Shown one piece after another: positions 19,339 to 29,172 of a stretch of 64,000 nt of DNA; position 1 is the stretch's first letter; each line of letters starts with the position of its first letter. Below the pieces are notes generated by a model. That model worked only from the letters and a program-made list of their open reading frames with translations. It was not told where the DNA came from and did no database searches. The position numbers were made by a program, and so were the translations under genes. Source of the DNA: Aquitalea pelogenes (lineage in GTDB: Bacteria; Pseudomonadota; Gammaproteobacteria; Burkholderiales; Chromobacteriaceae); contig NZ_LNQV01000017.1 of NCBI RefSeq assembly GCF_001515305.1, positions 22,640-86,639 of the forward strand, read 5' to 3'.

Positions 19339-19839
19339 TGTGGATAACCTTGTTTTTACCAGTCTGTTCAATGATTTAGGCTACTGCAAAAGGTGTTGAA
19401 CAGCGCATTGTGCTGTCCATGACGGTTTGTGGATAACTTGTCGTCCAGTCTGAAAACCCGGTTTATCCACATGCTGTCAGCCGCATGCCCATGCCACCCT
19501 GTGAGCAGGCATTTTTGTGCTGCTTCCCTTATTTATCTTAAACCGAATTTTATTATGAAGAGACTAATGAGAGGAGAGCGTTTCTGTTGATAACCCGGAA
19601 AAACCCATGTTCTGTCAGTAGTTTGCCTTGTTGATGGCACTGGGATTAATCAGGCTGGCCACACGGTGGCAGATTGTGGATAAATCAGCACATTTTTATT
19701 CACAGGCGTTTATCCACAATACTTGCCTGTGGATTCAGCCAGCTTAATCACAACGGTTTGGCGCAAGCTTCGGTTACAATGCGCGCCATGATGAACGTAC
19801 TGATCGTGCGTACCTCGTCGATGGGCGACCTTATCCACA
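19339..19839. other. DnaA-box cluster B (six perfect TTATCCACA boxes)
   Basis: Exact boxes lie at 19339-19347, 19428-19436 and 19675-19683 (minus) and at 19463-19471, 19710-19718 and 19831-19839 (plus; the last is inside waaC). One-mismatch boxes lie at 19117-19125, 19585-19593 and 19696-19704. An AT-rich segment at about 19529-19557 could be an unwinding element. The 506-base gap between the glycosyltransferase and waaC holds no other gene. This is the densest DnaA-binding candidate in the window. Confidence 0.78.
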
Positions 19840-20750
19840 CCTGGCCTGCCATTACCGAGCTGAAAACGCACTACCCCAACCTTCGTATCAGCTGGCTGGC
19901 CGAAGAAAACTTTGCCGACATCCCGCGTTTGCACCCGGCGGTGGAGCAGGTTATTCCCATGGCATGGCGTCGCTGGCGCAAGCGCCTGTTTGCGGCGGAA
20001 ACCCGGGCGGAAATGAAGGCGGTTTATCAACAGCTGCAAGCCACACAGTGGGATCTGGTGGTGGATTGCCAGGGCCTGTTGAAAAGTGCCATTCCAGCCA
20101 AGCTCAGCCGTGGCCCGCTGGCCGGTTACGACCGTCACAGCATCCGCGAACCCTTGGCCTGCCTGTTGTACGACAAGACCCACCGGGTGGACTGGTCCTT
20201 GTCTGCGGTGGAACGCTGCCGTTTGCTGCTGGCCAAGGTGTTTGGCTACCAGCCGGAAGGCAGCCCGCGTTTTGGCGTACCGGCGGCAGCCCGTCCAGAC
20301 TGGTTGCCGCAAGGCGAATACGCGGTGCTGCTGCATGCCACCAGCCGTGCATCCAAGGAATGGCCGGAACAACACTGGATTGCGCTGGGTGAAAAACTTG
20401 CAGCACAACATGGCCTGCAACTGATCATTCCCTGGGGCAATGCTGCCGAACAGCAAAGGGCACAGCGCCTGGCCGCGGCCATGCCGCAGGCCATGGTGGC
20501 ACCACGCATGGACCTGATCGAAGCCTGTGGCTTGCTCGGCCATGCCCGCGCTGTCATCGGCGTGGATACCGGCCTGTGTCATCTGGCCAATGCGCTGAAT
20601 GTGCCGCTGGTGGCCATTTATACCGATACCGACCCAAGCAAGACCGGCGTGGTGGAAACCGCCTGGGCGACCAATCTGGGCAATATCGGCCAGTGCCCGA
20701 CGGTGGAAGCGGTGTATCAGGCATTGCTGGCGCGCAAGGACATGCAATGA
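19788..20750 (+). CDS. waaC: LPS heptosyltransferase I (WaaC)
   Basis: The 320-residue GT9 enzyme adds the first L-glycero-D-manno-heptose to Kdo2-lipid A at the cytoplasmic face of the inner membrane. Family features are MNVLIVRTSSMGDLIHTWPAI at the N-terminus, VVDCQGLLKSAIPA, LLHATSRASKEWPEQHW, and the ADP-heptose-site segment GVDTGLCHLANALNVPLVAIYTDTDP. Two adjacent ATG codons (19788 and 19791) are possible starts; neither has a clear ribosome binding site. A DnaA box lies at codon 15. The stop overlaps the waaA start (ATGA). Confidence 0.95.
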   Translation: MMNVLIVRTSSMGDLIHTWPAITELKTHYPNLRISWLAEENFADIPRLHPAVEQVIPMAWRRWRKRLFAAETRAEMKAVYQQLQATQWDLVVDCQGLLKSAIPAKLSRGPLAGYDRHSIREPLACLLYDKTHRVDWSLSAVERCRLLLAKVFGYQPEGSPRFGVPAAARPDWLPQGEYAVLLHATSRASKEWPEQHWIALGEKLAAQHGLQLIIPWGNAAEQQRAQRLAAAMPQAMVAPRMDLIEACGLLGHARAVIGVDTGLCHLANALNVPLVAIYTDTDPSKTGVVETAWATNLGNIGQCPTVEAVYQALLARKDMQ

Positions 20751-22003
20751 ACTGGCGGCGCGGCTTGTATTCCATGCTGTGGTGGGCTGCCACGCCGCTG
20801 ATTCGCCATTATCTGAAAAAACGCGCACGCAAGGCACCGGCCTATCTGCAGCACTGGGACGAACGTTTCGGCCAGGCGACTCAGCCGCGGACGACCGGGG
20901 CCATCTGGATTCACGCGGTATCGGTGGGCGAAACCCGTGCCGCCCTGCCGCTGATCCAGGCCATTCGCCAGCACTGGCCGGATGCGCCGCTGCTGCTCAC
21001 CCAGATGACCCCCACCGGGCGCGATACCGCCTGCCAGCTCTACCCCGATGCCGAAGTGCGTTATCTGCCCTACGACTATCCCGGTGCGGTGCGGGATTTT
21101 CTGGCCGTATGGCAGCCACGCTTTGGCGTGCTGATGGAAACCGAACTGTGGCCCAATCTGCTGCATGCGGCGCGCCAGCAAGGCGTGCCGGTTTTCCTGG
21201 CCAATGCGCGGCTGTCGGAAAAATCGCTGCGTGGCTATCGCCGCATTCAGGGGCTGATTGGCCCGGCCTTGCGTGATTTGACGGCCATTGCTGCGCAAAG
21301 CCAGCAGGATGCCGAACGTTTGCAGCAATTGGGCGCTGTTTCCCCGCAAGTCTGTGGCAATACCAAGTACGATTTCACCCCGCCAGCCGCCATGGCCGAA
21401 CTGGCAGCGCAGTTTCGCCTGCGCATTGGCAGCCGCCCGGTATTCATTTGCGCCAGTACGCGCGATGGCGAGGAACAGCTGATCCTGCAGGCCTGGCAAC
21501 AGGCCGAGGTGGGCAATACCCTGCTGCTGCTGGTGCCGCGTCACCCGGAACGCTTCGACAGCGTTGCCGCGCTGGCACAGGACATGGGCTTTGCCGTGCA
21601 ACGGCGTAGTGACAACAGCAAGATTGCTGCCGCTACCCGCGTGTGGCTGGGCGACAGCATGGGCGAGCTGTTTGCCTACTATGGTTGTGCCGATGTGGCT
21701 TTTGTCGGTGGCAGCCTGCTGCCATTGGGTGGGCAGAACCTGATCGAGCCCGCCAGCCTCGGCCTGCCGGTCTTGTTTGGCCCGTCCATGTTCAACTTTG
21801 CCCAGGCCAGTGAATTGGCGCTGGAGGCTGGCGCTGCCTGGCAAGTGGCAGACGCTGCGGCTCTGGTGCAGCAGGTGCTGGGCCTGTTGCAGGACGACGC
21901 CCGCCGTCAGCAGATGCACAGTGCCGCGCTGGCGTTTACCGCGGCGCACCGTGGTGCCAGCAAGCGTATTGTCCAGTTACTGCAGGCGCATCTGCCTGCC
22001 TGA
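20747..22003 (+). CDS. waaA: 3-deoxy-D-manno-octulosonic acid transferase (WaaA/KdtA)
   Basis: The 418-residue GT30 enzyme transfers Kdo from CMP-Kdo to lipid A precursor. It has an N-terminal membrane anchor (MNWRRGLYSMLWWAATPLI). Conserved segments are AVSVGETRAALPLIQAI, PTGRDTA, METELWPNLL, FLANARLSEKSLRGY, CASTRDGEE and the C-terminal GGSLLPLGGQNLIEPASLG. The ATG overlaps the waaC stop, so the two LPS genes are coupled. A GC-rich hairpin without a T-run follows at 22007-22026. Confidence 0.96.
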   Translation: MNWRRGLYSMLWWAATPLIRHYLKKRARKAPAYLQHWDERFGQATQPRTTGAIWIHAVSVGETRAALPLIQAIRQHWPDAPLLLTQMTPTGRDTACQLYPDAEVRYLPYDYPGAVRDFLAVWQPRFGVLMETELWPNLLHAARQQGVPVFLANARLSEKSLRGYRRIQGLIGPALRDLTAIAAQSQQDAERLQQLGAVSPQVCGNTKYDFTPPAAMAELAAQFRLRIGSRPVFICASTRDGEEQLILQAWQQAEVGNTLLLLVPRHPERFDSVAALAQDMGFAVQRRSDNSKIAAATRVWLGDSMGELFAYYGCADVAFVGGSLLPLGGQNLIEPASLGLPVLFGPSMFNFAQASELALEAGAAWQVADAAALVQQVLGLLQDDARRQQMHSAALAFTAAHRGASKRIVQLLQAHLPA

Positions 22004-22101
22004 TACCGCGGCCCGGCCATGGGCCGCTGTTGCCTGCCCGCCACGGCGGGCCAGCCATTTCCTGTCCTGCATCAATCATTACCGAATATTGCTTTGCCAT
22101 T

Positions 22102-22119
22102 TTTATACACATGTATAAA
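22102..22119. promoter_or_regulatory. Probable TetR operator
   Basis: TTTATACA (22102-22109) and TGTATAAA (22112-22119) form a perfect inverted repeat with a 2-base centre, 9 bases before the TetR-type gene. The position fits autoregulation of the efflux operon (inference). Confidence 0.65.
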
Positions 22120-22127
22120 TTGGCAGC

Positions 22128-22772
22128 ATGAACAGCGAAACAGCTTCTCATCCCACCCGTAGCCTGCTGCTGCAACATGGCTTGCAGCACTTGCGTCAGC
22201 ATGGCCTGCGCCAGTTGACCGTACGGGGCATCTGCCAGCAGGCCGGGGTCAATCCCGGTGGTTTTGTCTATCACTTTGGCAACCGCCAGCACTATGTCAG
22301 CACCCTGCTGGAGCTGTGGTACGCGCCCTTGTACCGGCAATTGCAGGACAGCCTGCAGCAGCAGGGCGAACCCTTGAGCCGCCTGTCGGCCATGCTGCTG
22401 CAGCTGGTGGCTTTTGCCAAAGCCGAGGGCGGGGTGATCAGCCAGTTGCTGCTGGATGCCGGCGCGGGCGAGGTGGCCGCGGTGGAATTCATCCGCAATC
22501 TGGCACCACGTCATCCACAGTTGTTATTGCAATGCCTGAGCGAGGCGCAGCAGGCCGGTCAGCTGTGTCAGGCACCACCCTTGCACCAGCTGATGTATCT
22601 GATGTCGGCACTGGGTTTTCCGGTGTTGTTGCAACAGCTGAGCAGCGGCAAGCACATCCTGCCCACGCTGCTGGAGCAGGGTTTGGCCAGCTATGCGCTG
22701 GAACCGGAACATTTGCAGCAAAGATTGCACTGGGCCCTGAAAGGCCTCAGTGCCAGGGAGCTGGCGCAATGA
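22128..22772 (+). CDS. TetR/AcrR-family regulator of the efflux operon (CecR-like)
   Basis: The 214-residue protein has an N-terminal helix-turn-helix at residues 10-55 (LLLQHGLQHLRQHGLRQLTVRGICQQAGVNPGGFVYHFGNRQ). A divergent helical ligand-binding domain follows. In E. coli the TetR regulator CecR (YbiH) heads the ybhGFSR genes in the same order as here, so this is probably its functional equivalent. It starts 9 bases after an inverted repeat that is a likely operator. The stop overlaps the next ATG (ATGA). Confidence 0.88.
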   Translation: MNSETASHPTRSLLLQHGLQHLRQHGLRQLTVRGICQQAGVNPGGFVYHFGNRQHYVSTLLELWYAPLYRQLQDSLQQQGEPLSRLSAMLLQLVAFAKAEGGVISQLLLDAGAGEVAAVEFIRNLAPRHPQLLLQCLSEAQQAGQLCQAPPLHQLMYLMSALGFPVLLQQLSSGKHILPTLLEQGLASYALEPEHLQQRLHWALKGLSARELAQ

Positions 22773-23746
22773 ACAAGAAACGCATGGTGGCGGGACTGCT
22801 GGTGTTGGGGCTGCTGGCCGCAGGTATCTGGCACTGGCAGCAGGGCAAGAATGGTGCTGAGCTGGTGCTGTCCGGCAATGTGGATATCCGCGAGGTGAAT
22901 TTGTCTTTCCGCGTGGGTGGCCGCCTGCAGCAAGTGCTGGTGGACGAAGGCGCAACGGTGAAGGCCGGGCAGATTCTGGCCCGGCTGGACGATGCCCCGC
23001 AACGCAATGCCGTGGCCGATGCCGAAGCGGCACTCTCTGCACTCAAGGCCCGGCAGTCGCTGATGCACCAGGGGTATCGGGCGGAAGATGTGGCACAGGC
23101 CCGCGCCACGCTGGATGCCCGCCAGGCCGTGCTGACCGATGCCAATGCTGCCTGGCAGCGGCAACAGGAACTGGCCGGCAGCGGTGCCGCAGCGGTGAAG
23201 GCGCTGGATGCCGCCCGCTCCGCTCGCGAGCAGGCACAAGCGCAGTATCAGGCCGCGCAACAGCAATACCAGGCACTGAGCAAGGGCTACCGGCCGCAGG
23301 AAGTGGCCGAAGTGGACGCCAATGTGAAACGGGCCGAGGCCCAGCTGGCCAGCGCCAAGTTGCAACTGGCCGATACCGTGCTGAGTGCACCGTCGGACGG
23401 CATCATCCTCACCCGCGTGCTGGAGCCGGGCAGCATGCTGGCCGCCGGAGCCAGCACCTTGACCCTGTCGCTCACCCGGCCGGTGTGGGTGCGGGCCTAT
23501 GTAGGCGAAACCCAGCTGGGCCAGACCCAGCCGGGACGCAAGGTGTGGGTTTATCGCGATGGCCGCAGCCAGCCCTATGCCGCCGTGGTGGGCTTTGTCT
23601 CGCCCACGGCGGAATTCACCCCCAAGAATGTGGAAACCGCCGACCTGCGTACCGCGCAGGTTTACCGCCTGCGCGTCATCATCTCCCAGCCGGATGCCGC
23701 CTTGCGTCAGGGCATGCCGGTGACGGTGAAGCTGGCCCGGCCATGA
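22769..23746 (+). CDS. ybhG: HlyD/YbhG-type membrane fusion protein
   Basis: The 325-residue periplasmic adaptor is close to E. coli YbhG (332). It has an N-terminal signal/anchor (MVAGLLVLGLLAAGIWHW). The lipoyl half-motif SFRVGGRLQQVLVDEGATVKAGQ is at about 48-70, and a long coiled-coil hairpin lies at about 75-200. The second lipoyl half is LSAPSDGIILTRVLEPGSML. It links the inner-membrane ABC exporter to an outer-membrane channel. It is coupled by overlapping stop/start codons with the genes on both sides. Confidence 0.92.
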   Translation: MNKKRMVAGLLVLGLLAAGIWHWQQGKNGAELVLSGNVDIREVNLSFRVGGRLQQVLVDEGATVKAGQILARLDDAPQRNAVADAEAALSALKARQSLMHQGYRAEDVAQARATLDARQAVLTDANAAWQRQQELAGSGAAAVKALDAARSAREQAQAQYQAAQQQYQALSKGYRPQEVAEVDANVKRAEAQLASAKLQLADTVLSAPSDGIILTRVLEPGSMLAAGASTLTLSLTRPVWVRAYVGETQLGQTQPGRKVWVYRDGRSQPYAAVVGFVSPTAEFTPKNVETADLRTAQVYRLRVIISQPDAALRQGMPVTVKLARP

Positions 23747-25493
23747 GTACGGCAGACAGCGATATCGCCATCCGCCTGCGCGCGCTGGGCCATGCCTTTG
23801 CCGGCCGCCCGGCCCTGCATGCGCTGGATGCCGACATCCGCCGTGGCATCATCACCGGGCTGGTGGGGCCGGATGGTGCCGGCAAGACTACCCTGCTGCG
23901 GCTGATGGCCGGCCTGCTCAAGCCTGACAGCGGCAGCTTGCAGGTGGAAGGGCTGGACCCGGTGACGGCGGGTGACGCACTGCGTACACAACTGGGCTAT
24001 ATGCCGCAAAAATTCGGCCTGTACGAAGACCTTACCGTGCTGGAAAACCTCACCCTGTATGCCGATCTGCGTGGCGTCACCGGCGCGGTGCGGGAGGAAA
24101 GTTTTCAGCGCCTGCTGGCCTTTACCGATCTGGCCCGTTTTACCGAGCGGCTGGCCGGCAAATTGTCCGGCGGCATGAAACAGAAACTGGGCCTGGCCTG
24201 CACCCTGCTGGGTTCGCCGCGCATCCTGTTGCTGGACGAACCCTGTGTCGGGGTGGACCCCATCTCACGCCGCGAGCTGTGGCGCATGGTCAGCAGTCTG
24301 GCCGATGGCGGCATGGCGGTGCTGTGGAGTACCTCGTATCTGGACGAGGCCGAGCTGTGCGGCGAAGTATTGCTGATGCACGAAGGCCGCCTGCAATACA
24401 GCGGCAGCCCGCAGGCGCTGATGGACAGCATGCAGGGCCGCAGCCTGCTGTTGCAGGGCATTGCCGGCAACCGTCGTCAGGTATTGCGCCGTGCACTGCG
24501 TTGCCCGCAGGTGATAGACGGTGCGCTGCAAGGCCACGCGGTGCGGCTGGTGCTGCGCACGGCAGGCGAGCTGCCGGATCTTGCCAGTCTGGATGCCGGG
24601 CCGGATGCCAGCCTGCAGGCGGTCAAACCACGGCTGGAAGATGCCTTCATCGATTTGCTGGGTGGCGGGCCTGGGGGCGATTCACCGCTGGCCGAACACA
24701 TGCCGCCAGCGCGATTGCCGGGCGGGGTGGATGCCGACGCCGTCATCGTGGCGGAACAGCTCACCCGCCGCTTTGGTGATTTTGTCGCCACCGACCATGT
24801 GAATTTCCGCATCCGCCGTGGGGAAATCTTCGGCCTGCTCGGCCCCAATGGCGCAGGTAAATCCACCACCTTCAAGATGATGTGCGGCCTGTTGCCGGTG
24901 AGCAGCGGTGCTGCGCGGGTGATGGGGCTGGACCTGAAAAAATCCGCCAGCCAGGCGCGGCAGCAAATCGGTTACATGGCGCAGAAATTCGCCCTGTACA
25001 GCAACCTCAGCGTGGCGCAGAACCTCGAGTTTTTCTCCGGCATCTACGGCCTGTCCGGTGTGCGCCAGCGGGAGGCAGTGGCCGACATGGTGCGGGTGTT
25101 TGCCTTGCAGCCGTTTCTGGCCATGAATGCCGGCGAACTGCCGCTGGGTTTCAAGCAGCGGCTGGCACTGGCCTGCGCGCTGATGCACCAGCACCGCTGC
25201 TGTTTCTGGACGAACCGACGTCGGGGGTGGACCCGGTCAGCCGCCGCGAATTCTGGAGCCATATCAACAGCCTGGTGGACAAGGGCGTCACGGTGATGGT
25301 GACCACCCACTTCATGGACGAAGCCGAATATTGCGACCGCATCGGCCTGGTGTATCGCGGCCGCATGATCGCCAGTGGCACGCCGGATGAACTCAAGGCC
25401 ATGGTGATCAGTACCGATCTGCCCGACCCCAGTATGGAAGACGCCTTCATCGCGCTGGTGGAGCGTGACGACCGCTTGCGGGAGGCCACATGA
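23743..25493 (+). pseudogene. ybhF: YbhF-type tandem ABC ATPase, single frameshift near 25190
   Basis: The two fused nucleotide-binding domains match E. coli YbhF (578 residues); restoring one base gives 583. Domain 1 has Walker A GPDGAGKTT, signature LSGGMKQK and Walker B ILLLDEP. Domain 2 has GPNGAGKST and the degenerate signature LPLGFKQR also typical of YbhF. At about 25187-25192 one base is missing within the codons before LLFLDEPTSGVDP, so the Walker B, H-loop (VMVTTHFMDEAEYCD) and C-terminus continue in another frame. The rest of the operon is intact, so a sequencing error is plausible. Confidence 0.88.
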
Positions 25494-26614
25494 GTATCAG
25501 CCTGCGCCGCCTTGCTGCGCTGTGCCGCAAGGAAAGCTACCAGATCGTGCGCGACCCCAGCAGCATCCTGATTGCCTTCGTGCTGCCGGTGCTGCTGCTG
25601 TTCATCTACGGCTACGGCATCAATCTGGATGCCAACCGGGTGCGTCTGGGCATCGTGCAGCAGGATGGCGGCGCAGAAGCCAGTCGTCTGGTGCAAACGC
25701 TGCAAGCCTCGCCCTATATCGCCGCCAGCTTGTCCACCTCCGAGTCCGCCATGCGTCAGCAATTGCAGCTGGGCGAGGTGCGCGGGGTAGTGATTGTGCG
25801 CAGCGATTTCTCCGCCAGGGTCAGGCAGGGACAGGGTGCTGCCACCATCCAGTTGCTGACCGACGGGGCCGAGCCCAATACCGCCAATTTTGTTGCCAGC
25901 TATATGCAAGGGGTATTCCAGCTGTGGCTGAACCAGCGCCAGAGCGGCCAGCCGCCAGCGGCCACGCTGAGCGTGCAGCCGCGTTACTGGTTCAACCCTA
26001 CTACTGTCAGCCGCAACTATCTGGTGCCCGGTTCCATCTCGGTCATCATGACCATCATCGGCGCGCTGCTTACCTCGCTGGTGGTGGCGCGCGAGTGGGA
26101 GCGCGGCACCATGGAGGCGCTGCTGTCCACCCCTGTCACACGGGCCGAGCTGCTGCTGTCCAAGATCATCCCCTACTACCTGCTGGGCATGGCCGCCATG
26201 AGCATGTGCGTGCTGGTGGCCACGCTGGTGATGGGCGTACCGCTGCGCGGTTCGCTGTGGGTGCTGTTTGTGGTTACCAGCCTGTTTCTGGGTAGCGCGC
26301 TGGGGCTGGGCCTGTTGCTGTCCACCACCACGCGCAACCAGTTCATTGCCGCGCAGTTTGCGCTGACCGCGGCCTTCCTGCCCGCCATCATGCTGTCCGG
26401 CTTTGTTTTTGAAATCCGCAGCATGCCGCTGGCGGTACAGGCGGTGACTTACCTGATTCCGGCGCGTTATTTTGTCAGCGCCTTGCAGACACTGTTCCAG
26501 GCTGGCGAAATCTGGCCGGTATTGCTGATCAACCTGCTGTTTCTGCTGCTGTCCGCCGCCTTCTGGCTGGGGCTGACCGCCTGGCGGACACCGCGCCGAC
26601 TGGATGGCAACTGA
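25490..26614 (+). CDS. ybhS: ABC exporter permease, YbhS type
   Basis: The 374-residue ABC-2 permease (E. coli YbhS 377) has one N-terminal helix (SSILIAFVLPVLLLFIYGYGINLD) and a large periplasmic domain at about 45-180. Five helices follow, including SVIMTIIGALLTSLVVAREWERGTMEALLSTPV, the EWERGT signature of ABC-2 exporters. It overlaps the ATPase stop by 4 bases. It is expected to pair with the YbhR-like subunit as a heterodimer. Confidence 0.93.
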   Translation: MSISLRRLAALCRKESYQIVRDPSSILIAFVLPVLLLFIYGYGINLDANRVRLGIVQQDGGAEASRLVQTLQASPYIAASLSTSESAMRQQLQLGEVRGVVIVRSDFSARVRQGQGAATIQLLTDGAEPNTANFVASYMQGVFQLWLNQRQSGQPPAATLSVQPRYWFNPTTVSRNYLVPGSISVIMTIIGALLTSLVVAREWERGTMEALLSTPVTRAELLLSKIIPYYLLGMAAMSMCVLVATLVMGVPLRGSLWVLFVVTSLFLGSALGLGLLLSTTTRNQFIAAQFALTAAFLPAIMLSGFVFEIRSMPLAVQAVTYLIPARYFVSALQTLFQAGEIWPVLLINLLFLLLSAAFWLGLTAWRTPRRLDGN

Positions 26615-26615
26615 G

Positions 26616-27713
26616 ATGTGGCAACGTCTGCTCACCCTCATCCGCAAGGAAATGCAGGCGCTGTTGCGCACGCCGCAAAGCCGCCGCCTGCTGATCGCTC
26701 CGGTGCTACTGCAACTGCTGCTGTTTCCGTTTGCCGCCACGCTGGAAGTGAAAAACAGCACACTGGCGGTGTTCAATCAGGATGGCGGTGCCGCATCCAT
26801 CGAGCTGGTGCAGCGGCTGGCCGCTACCCAGGCCTTTCCGCACGTGCTGATGCTGCACAGCCAGCAAGACATGCAGCAGGTGATAGACCGCCAGCAGGCC
26901 TTGCTGGCCATCAGCCTGCCGCAGGATTTCTCGCGCCGCCTTGCCAGCGGCCAGGGGGTGACGGCGCAGGCCATCATTGATGGCCGACGCAGCAACAGCG
27001 CGCAGATTGCCTATGGCTACGCGCTGCAAGTGGTGCAGCAGTTCGCCGCCGAGCGCAGCCGGCAAGCCGCACCGGCGCGGCTGCTGGTACAAAACCTGTA
27101 CAACCCCAATCTGGAATACCGCTGGTTCGTGCTGCCCAGTCTGGTGGCCATCATCACCACCATCGGCTGCCTGATGGTGACTGCGCTGTCGCTGGCACGT
27201 GAGCGTGAAGAAGGCACCTTCGAACAGCTGCTGGTGTCGCCGCTGACCCCGGCCTACATCATGGCCGGCAAGGCGCTGCCCGGCATGCTGGTGGCGCTGG
27301 TGCAGGGCTGCATCATTGCCGCGGCGGCGGTATGGGTGTATCAGGTGCCGTTCAGCGGCACGGTGGGGCTGCTGATTGTGTCCATGCTGTGCTACGGGCT
27401 GTCGCTGGTGGGTTTCGGCCTGCTGATTTCCGCTCTCAGCAGCAATCAGCAGCAGGCTTTTCTTGGCTCGTTTGCCTTCATGTCGCCCGCGGTCATCCTG
27501 TCCGGCTACATGGCCCCGGTGGAAAACATGCCGCTGCCGTTGCGTATGGTCAGCGCGGTGGACCCGCTCACCCACTTCATCGTCATCGTCAAGGGCATCT
27601 TCCTGAAGGGTTATGGCCTGGCGGAGGCCTGGCCACACCTGTGGCCCTTGCTGGCCATTGCCGCCGGTACCCTGTTGCTGGCCTACCGGATGTTCCTGCA
27701 GAGGAGTCACTGA
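26616..27713 (+). CDS. ybhR: ABC exporter permease, YbhR type
   Basis: The 365-residue ABC-2 permease (E. coli YbhR 368) starts MWQRLLTLIRKEMQALLRTPQ, and its first helix contains LLQLLLFPFAATLEVKN. The periplasmic domain is followed by helices with SLVAIITTIGCLMVTALSLAREREEGTFEQLLVSPL and GYMAPVENMPLPLRMVSAVDPLTHF. The ATG at 26616 lies just after the ybhS stop and fits the family N-terminus; an in-frame ATG at 26604 adds four residues. It is the second half of the putative exporter. Confidence 0.93.
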   Translation: MWQRLLTLIRKEMQALLRTPQSRRLLIAPVLLQLLLFPFAATLEVKNSTLAVFNQDGGAASIELVQRLAATQAFPHVLMLHSQQDMQQVIDRQQALLAISLPQDFSRRLASGQGVTAQAIIDGRRSNSAQIAYGYALQVVQQFAAERSRQAAPARLLVQNLYNPNLEYRWFVLPSLVAIITTIGCLMVTALSLAREREEGTFEQLLVSPLTPAYIMAGKALPGMLVALVQGCIIAAAAVWVYQVPFSGTVGLLIVSMLCYGLSLVGFGLLISALSSNQQQAFLGSFAFMSPAVILSGYMAPVENMPLPLRMVSAVDPLTHFIVIVKGIFLKGYGLAEAWPHLWPLLAIAAGTLLLAYRMFLQRSH

Positions 27714-29123
27714 TGTCACACCGTATCCTCTTCCCTTTGCTCTGTCCCTGGCTGGCGCTGGCGCTCACCGCCTGCGCGTCGGCCCGGATTACCACGCGCC
27801 GCAAACCACCTTGCCGGCGCAGTACCAATATCAGGCAGGCAGCAATCAGCCGCAGTTGCAGCGCTGGTGGACGGTGTTTGATGACGCCGCGCTCAGCCAA
27901 CTGGTGGAGCAGGCCTTGCAGTCCAGCCCGGATCTGGCCCAGGCAGATGCCCGCGTGCGGCAGGCACGAGCCAGCCTGGGTGTGGTGGACAGTGCGCTGT
28001 GGCCGCAACTGAATGCCGGTGCGCGCAGCGGGCGCGACCAGTTCAGCCGCAATAGCGAAAATTTTGCCAACATCCCGTTTGCCAATCCGCGCACCGGCTT
28101 TAACGACCAGCGCCTGCAACTGGATGCCAGCTGGGAAATCGACCTGTTCGGCCATACTGCGCGCAGCCGCGAAGCTGCCAGCGCTCGGCTGGACAGCATG
28201 CAGGAACAGCAGGCCGATGTGGCGCTGCGGGTGGCGGCGGAAGTGGCACGCAATGTGATTGATTACCGTGGCTGGGTGGCGCGCCAGCGCAATCTGGAAA
28301 ACCAGCTGGCAGCGGCGCGGGAAAACCTGCGCTTGATTGTGCTGCAACGTCAGGCTGGGGAGATTTCCGACAGCGAGCTCAACCAGGCCAGTGCGGCTGT
28401 AGCCAGCCTGCAAGCGGCGCTGCCAGCCCTGCAAACCGCACAAGGTGCCGCCGTGGCCGCCCTCAGCGTATTGCTGGACCAGTCCCAGTCCCAGTTGCTG
28501 GCCACGCTGGCAGCGGAACGGCCCATCCCTGCCACGCTCACGCAGGCACCGGTGGGCATGCCGGCTGACTTGTTGCGGCGGCGGGCGGATATCCGTCAGG
28601 CCGAGCGCGAACTGGCGGCGGCCACGGCCGATATCGGCGTGGCGGTGGCCGAACAATATCCACGGCTGGTGCTGGTGGGCAGTGGTGGCTGGGATTCCAT
28701 CCACGAAGGCAGTCTCACGGCCGCCGCCAGTCGCTTCTGGAATGTCGGCCCGCAACTGAGTCTGCCCCTGTTTACCGGCGGACGGCTGAAAAACCAGGTG
28801 ACAGCGCGTGAAGCGGCGCGGGATGCGGCGCTGGCGGTGTATCGGCAAAAGTGCTGACGGCGCTGGCCGATACCGAAACCGCCTTGCTGCGCTACCAGCA
28901 GGAAGCTCAGCGGCAGCAGGCGCTGCAAAGCGCTCTGCAGCTTGCCGGGCGGCAGCTGGAGATTGCCCGCCAGCGCTATCACGTAGGCGAGGCGGCACAA
29001 ACCGAGGTATTGGCGCAACAACAGGCCGAGGCACAGCAGCGCGAAGCCTGGCTGGCATCGCGTCAGGCACAGGCAGAAAACCTGGTGGCGCTGTTCAAGA
29101 CCCTGGGTGGGGATGTCAGATAA
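27713..29123 (+). pseudogene. NodT/OprM-type outer-membrane efflux lipoprotein, two frameshifts
   Basis: The gene starts as a lipoprotein (MSHRILFPLLCPWLALALTAC, lipid Cys at residue 21). After a missing base near 27777 it continues in frame with GPDYHAP and WWTVFDDAALSQLVEQAL. A second missing base in an A-run near 28848 moves the last 90 codons (VLTALADTETALLRYQQEA, LFKTLGGDVR) to another frame. With both restored it is 470 residues with two outer-membrane efflux repeats, as in OprM/NodT channels. The ATG overlaps the ybhR stop and has GAGGAG. It would complete the tripartite exporter; E. coli ybh lacks this gene. Confidence 0.87.
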
Positions 29124-29172
29124 GCCTCCCGGCTGGTGGCCGGGAAGTGGGTGCTAATGCTGGAAAAATGAT

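Noticed and set aside
22007..22026. Terminator after waaA
   Set aside because: GC-rich hairpin only, with no T-run on either side.
25151..26776. 541-codon open frame on the minus strand
   Set aside because: Antisense to ybhF/ybhS; Gln/His/Arg-rich shadow composition.
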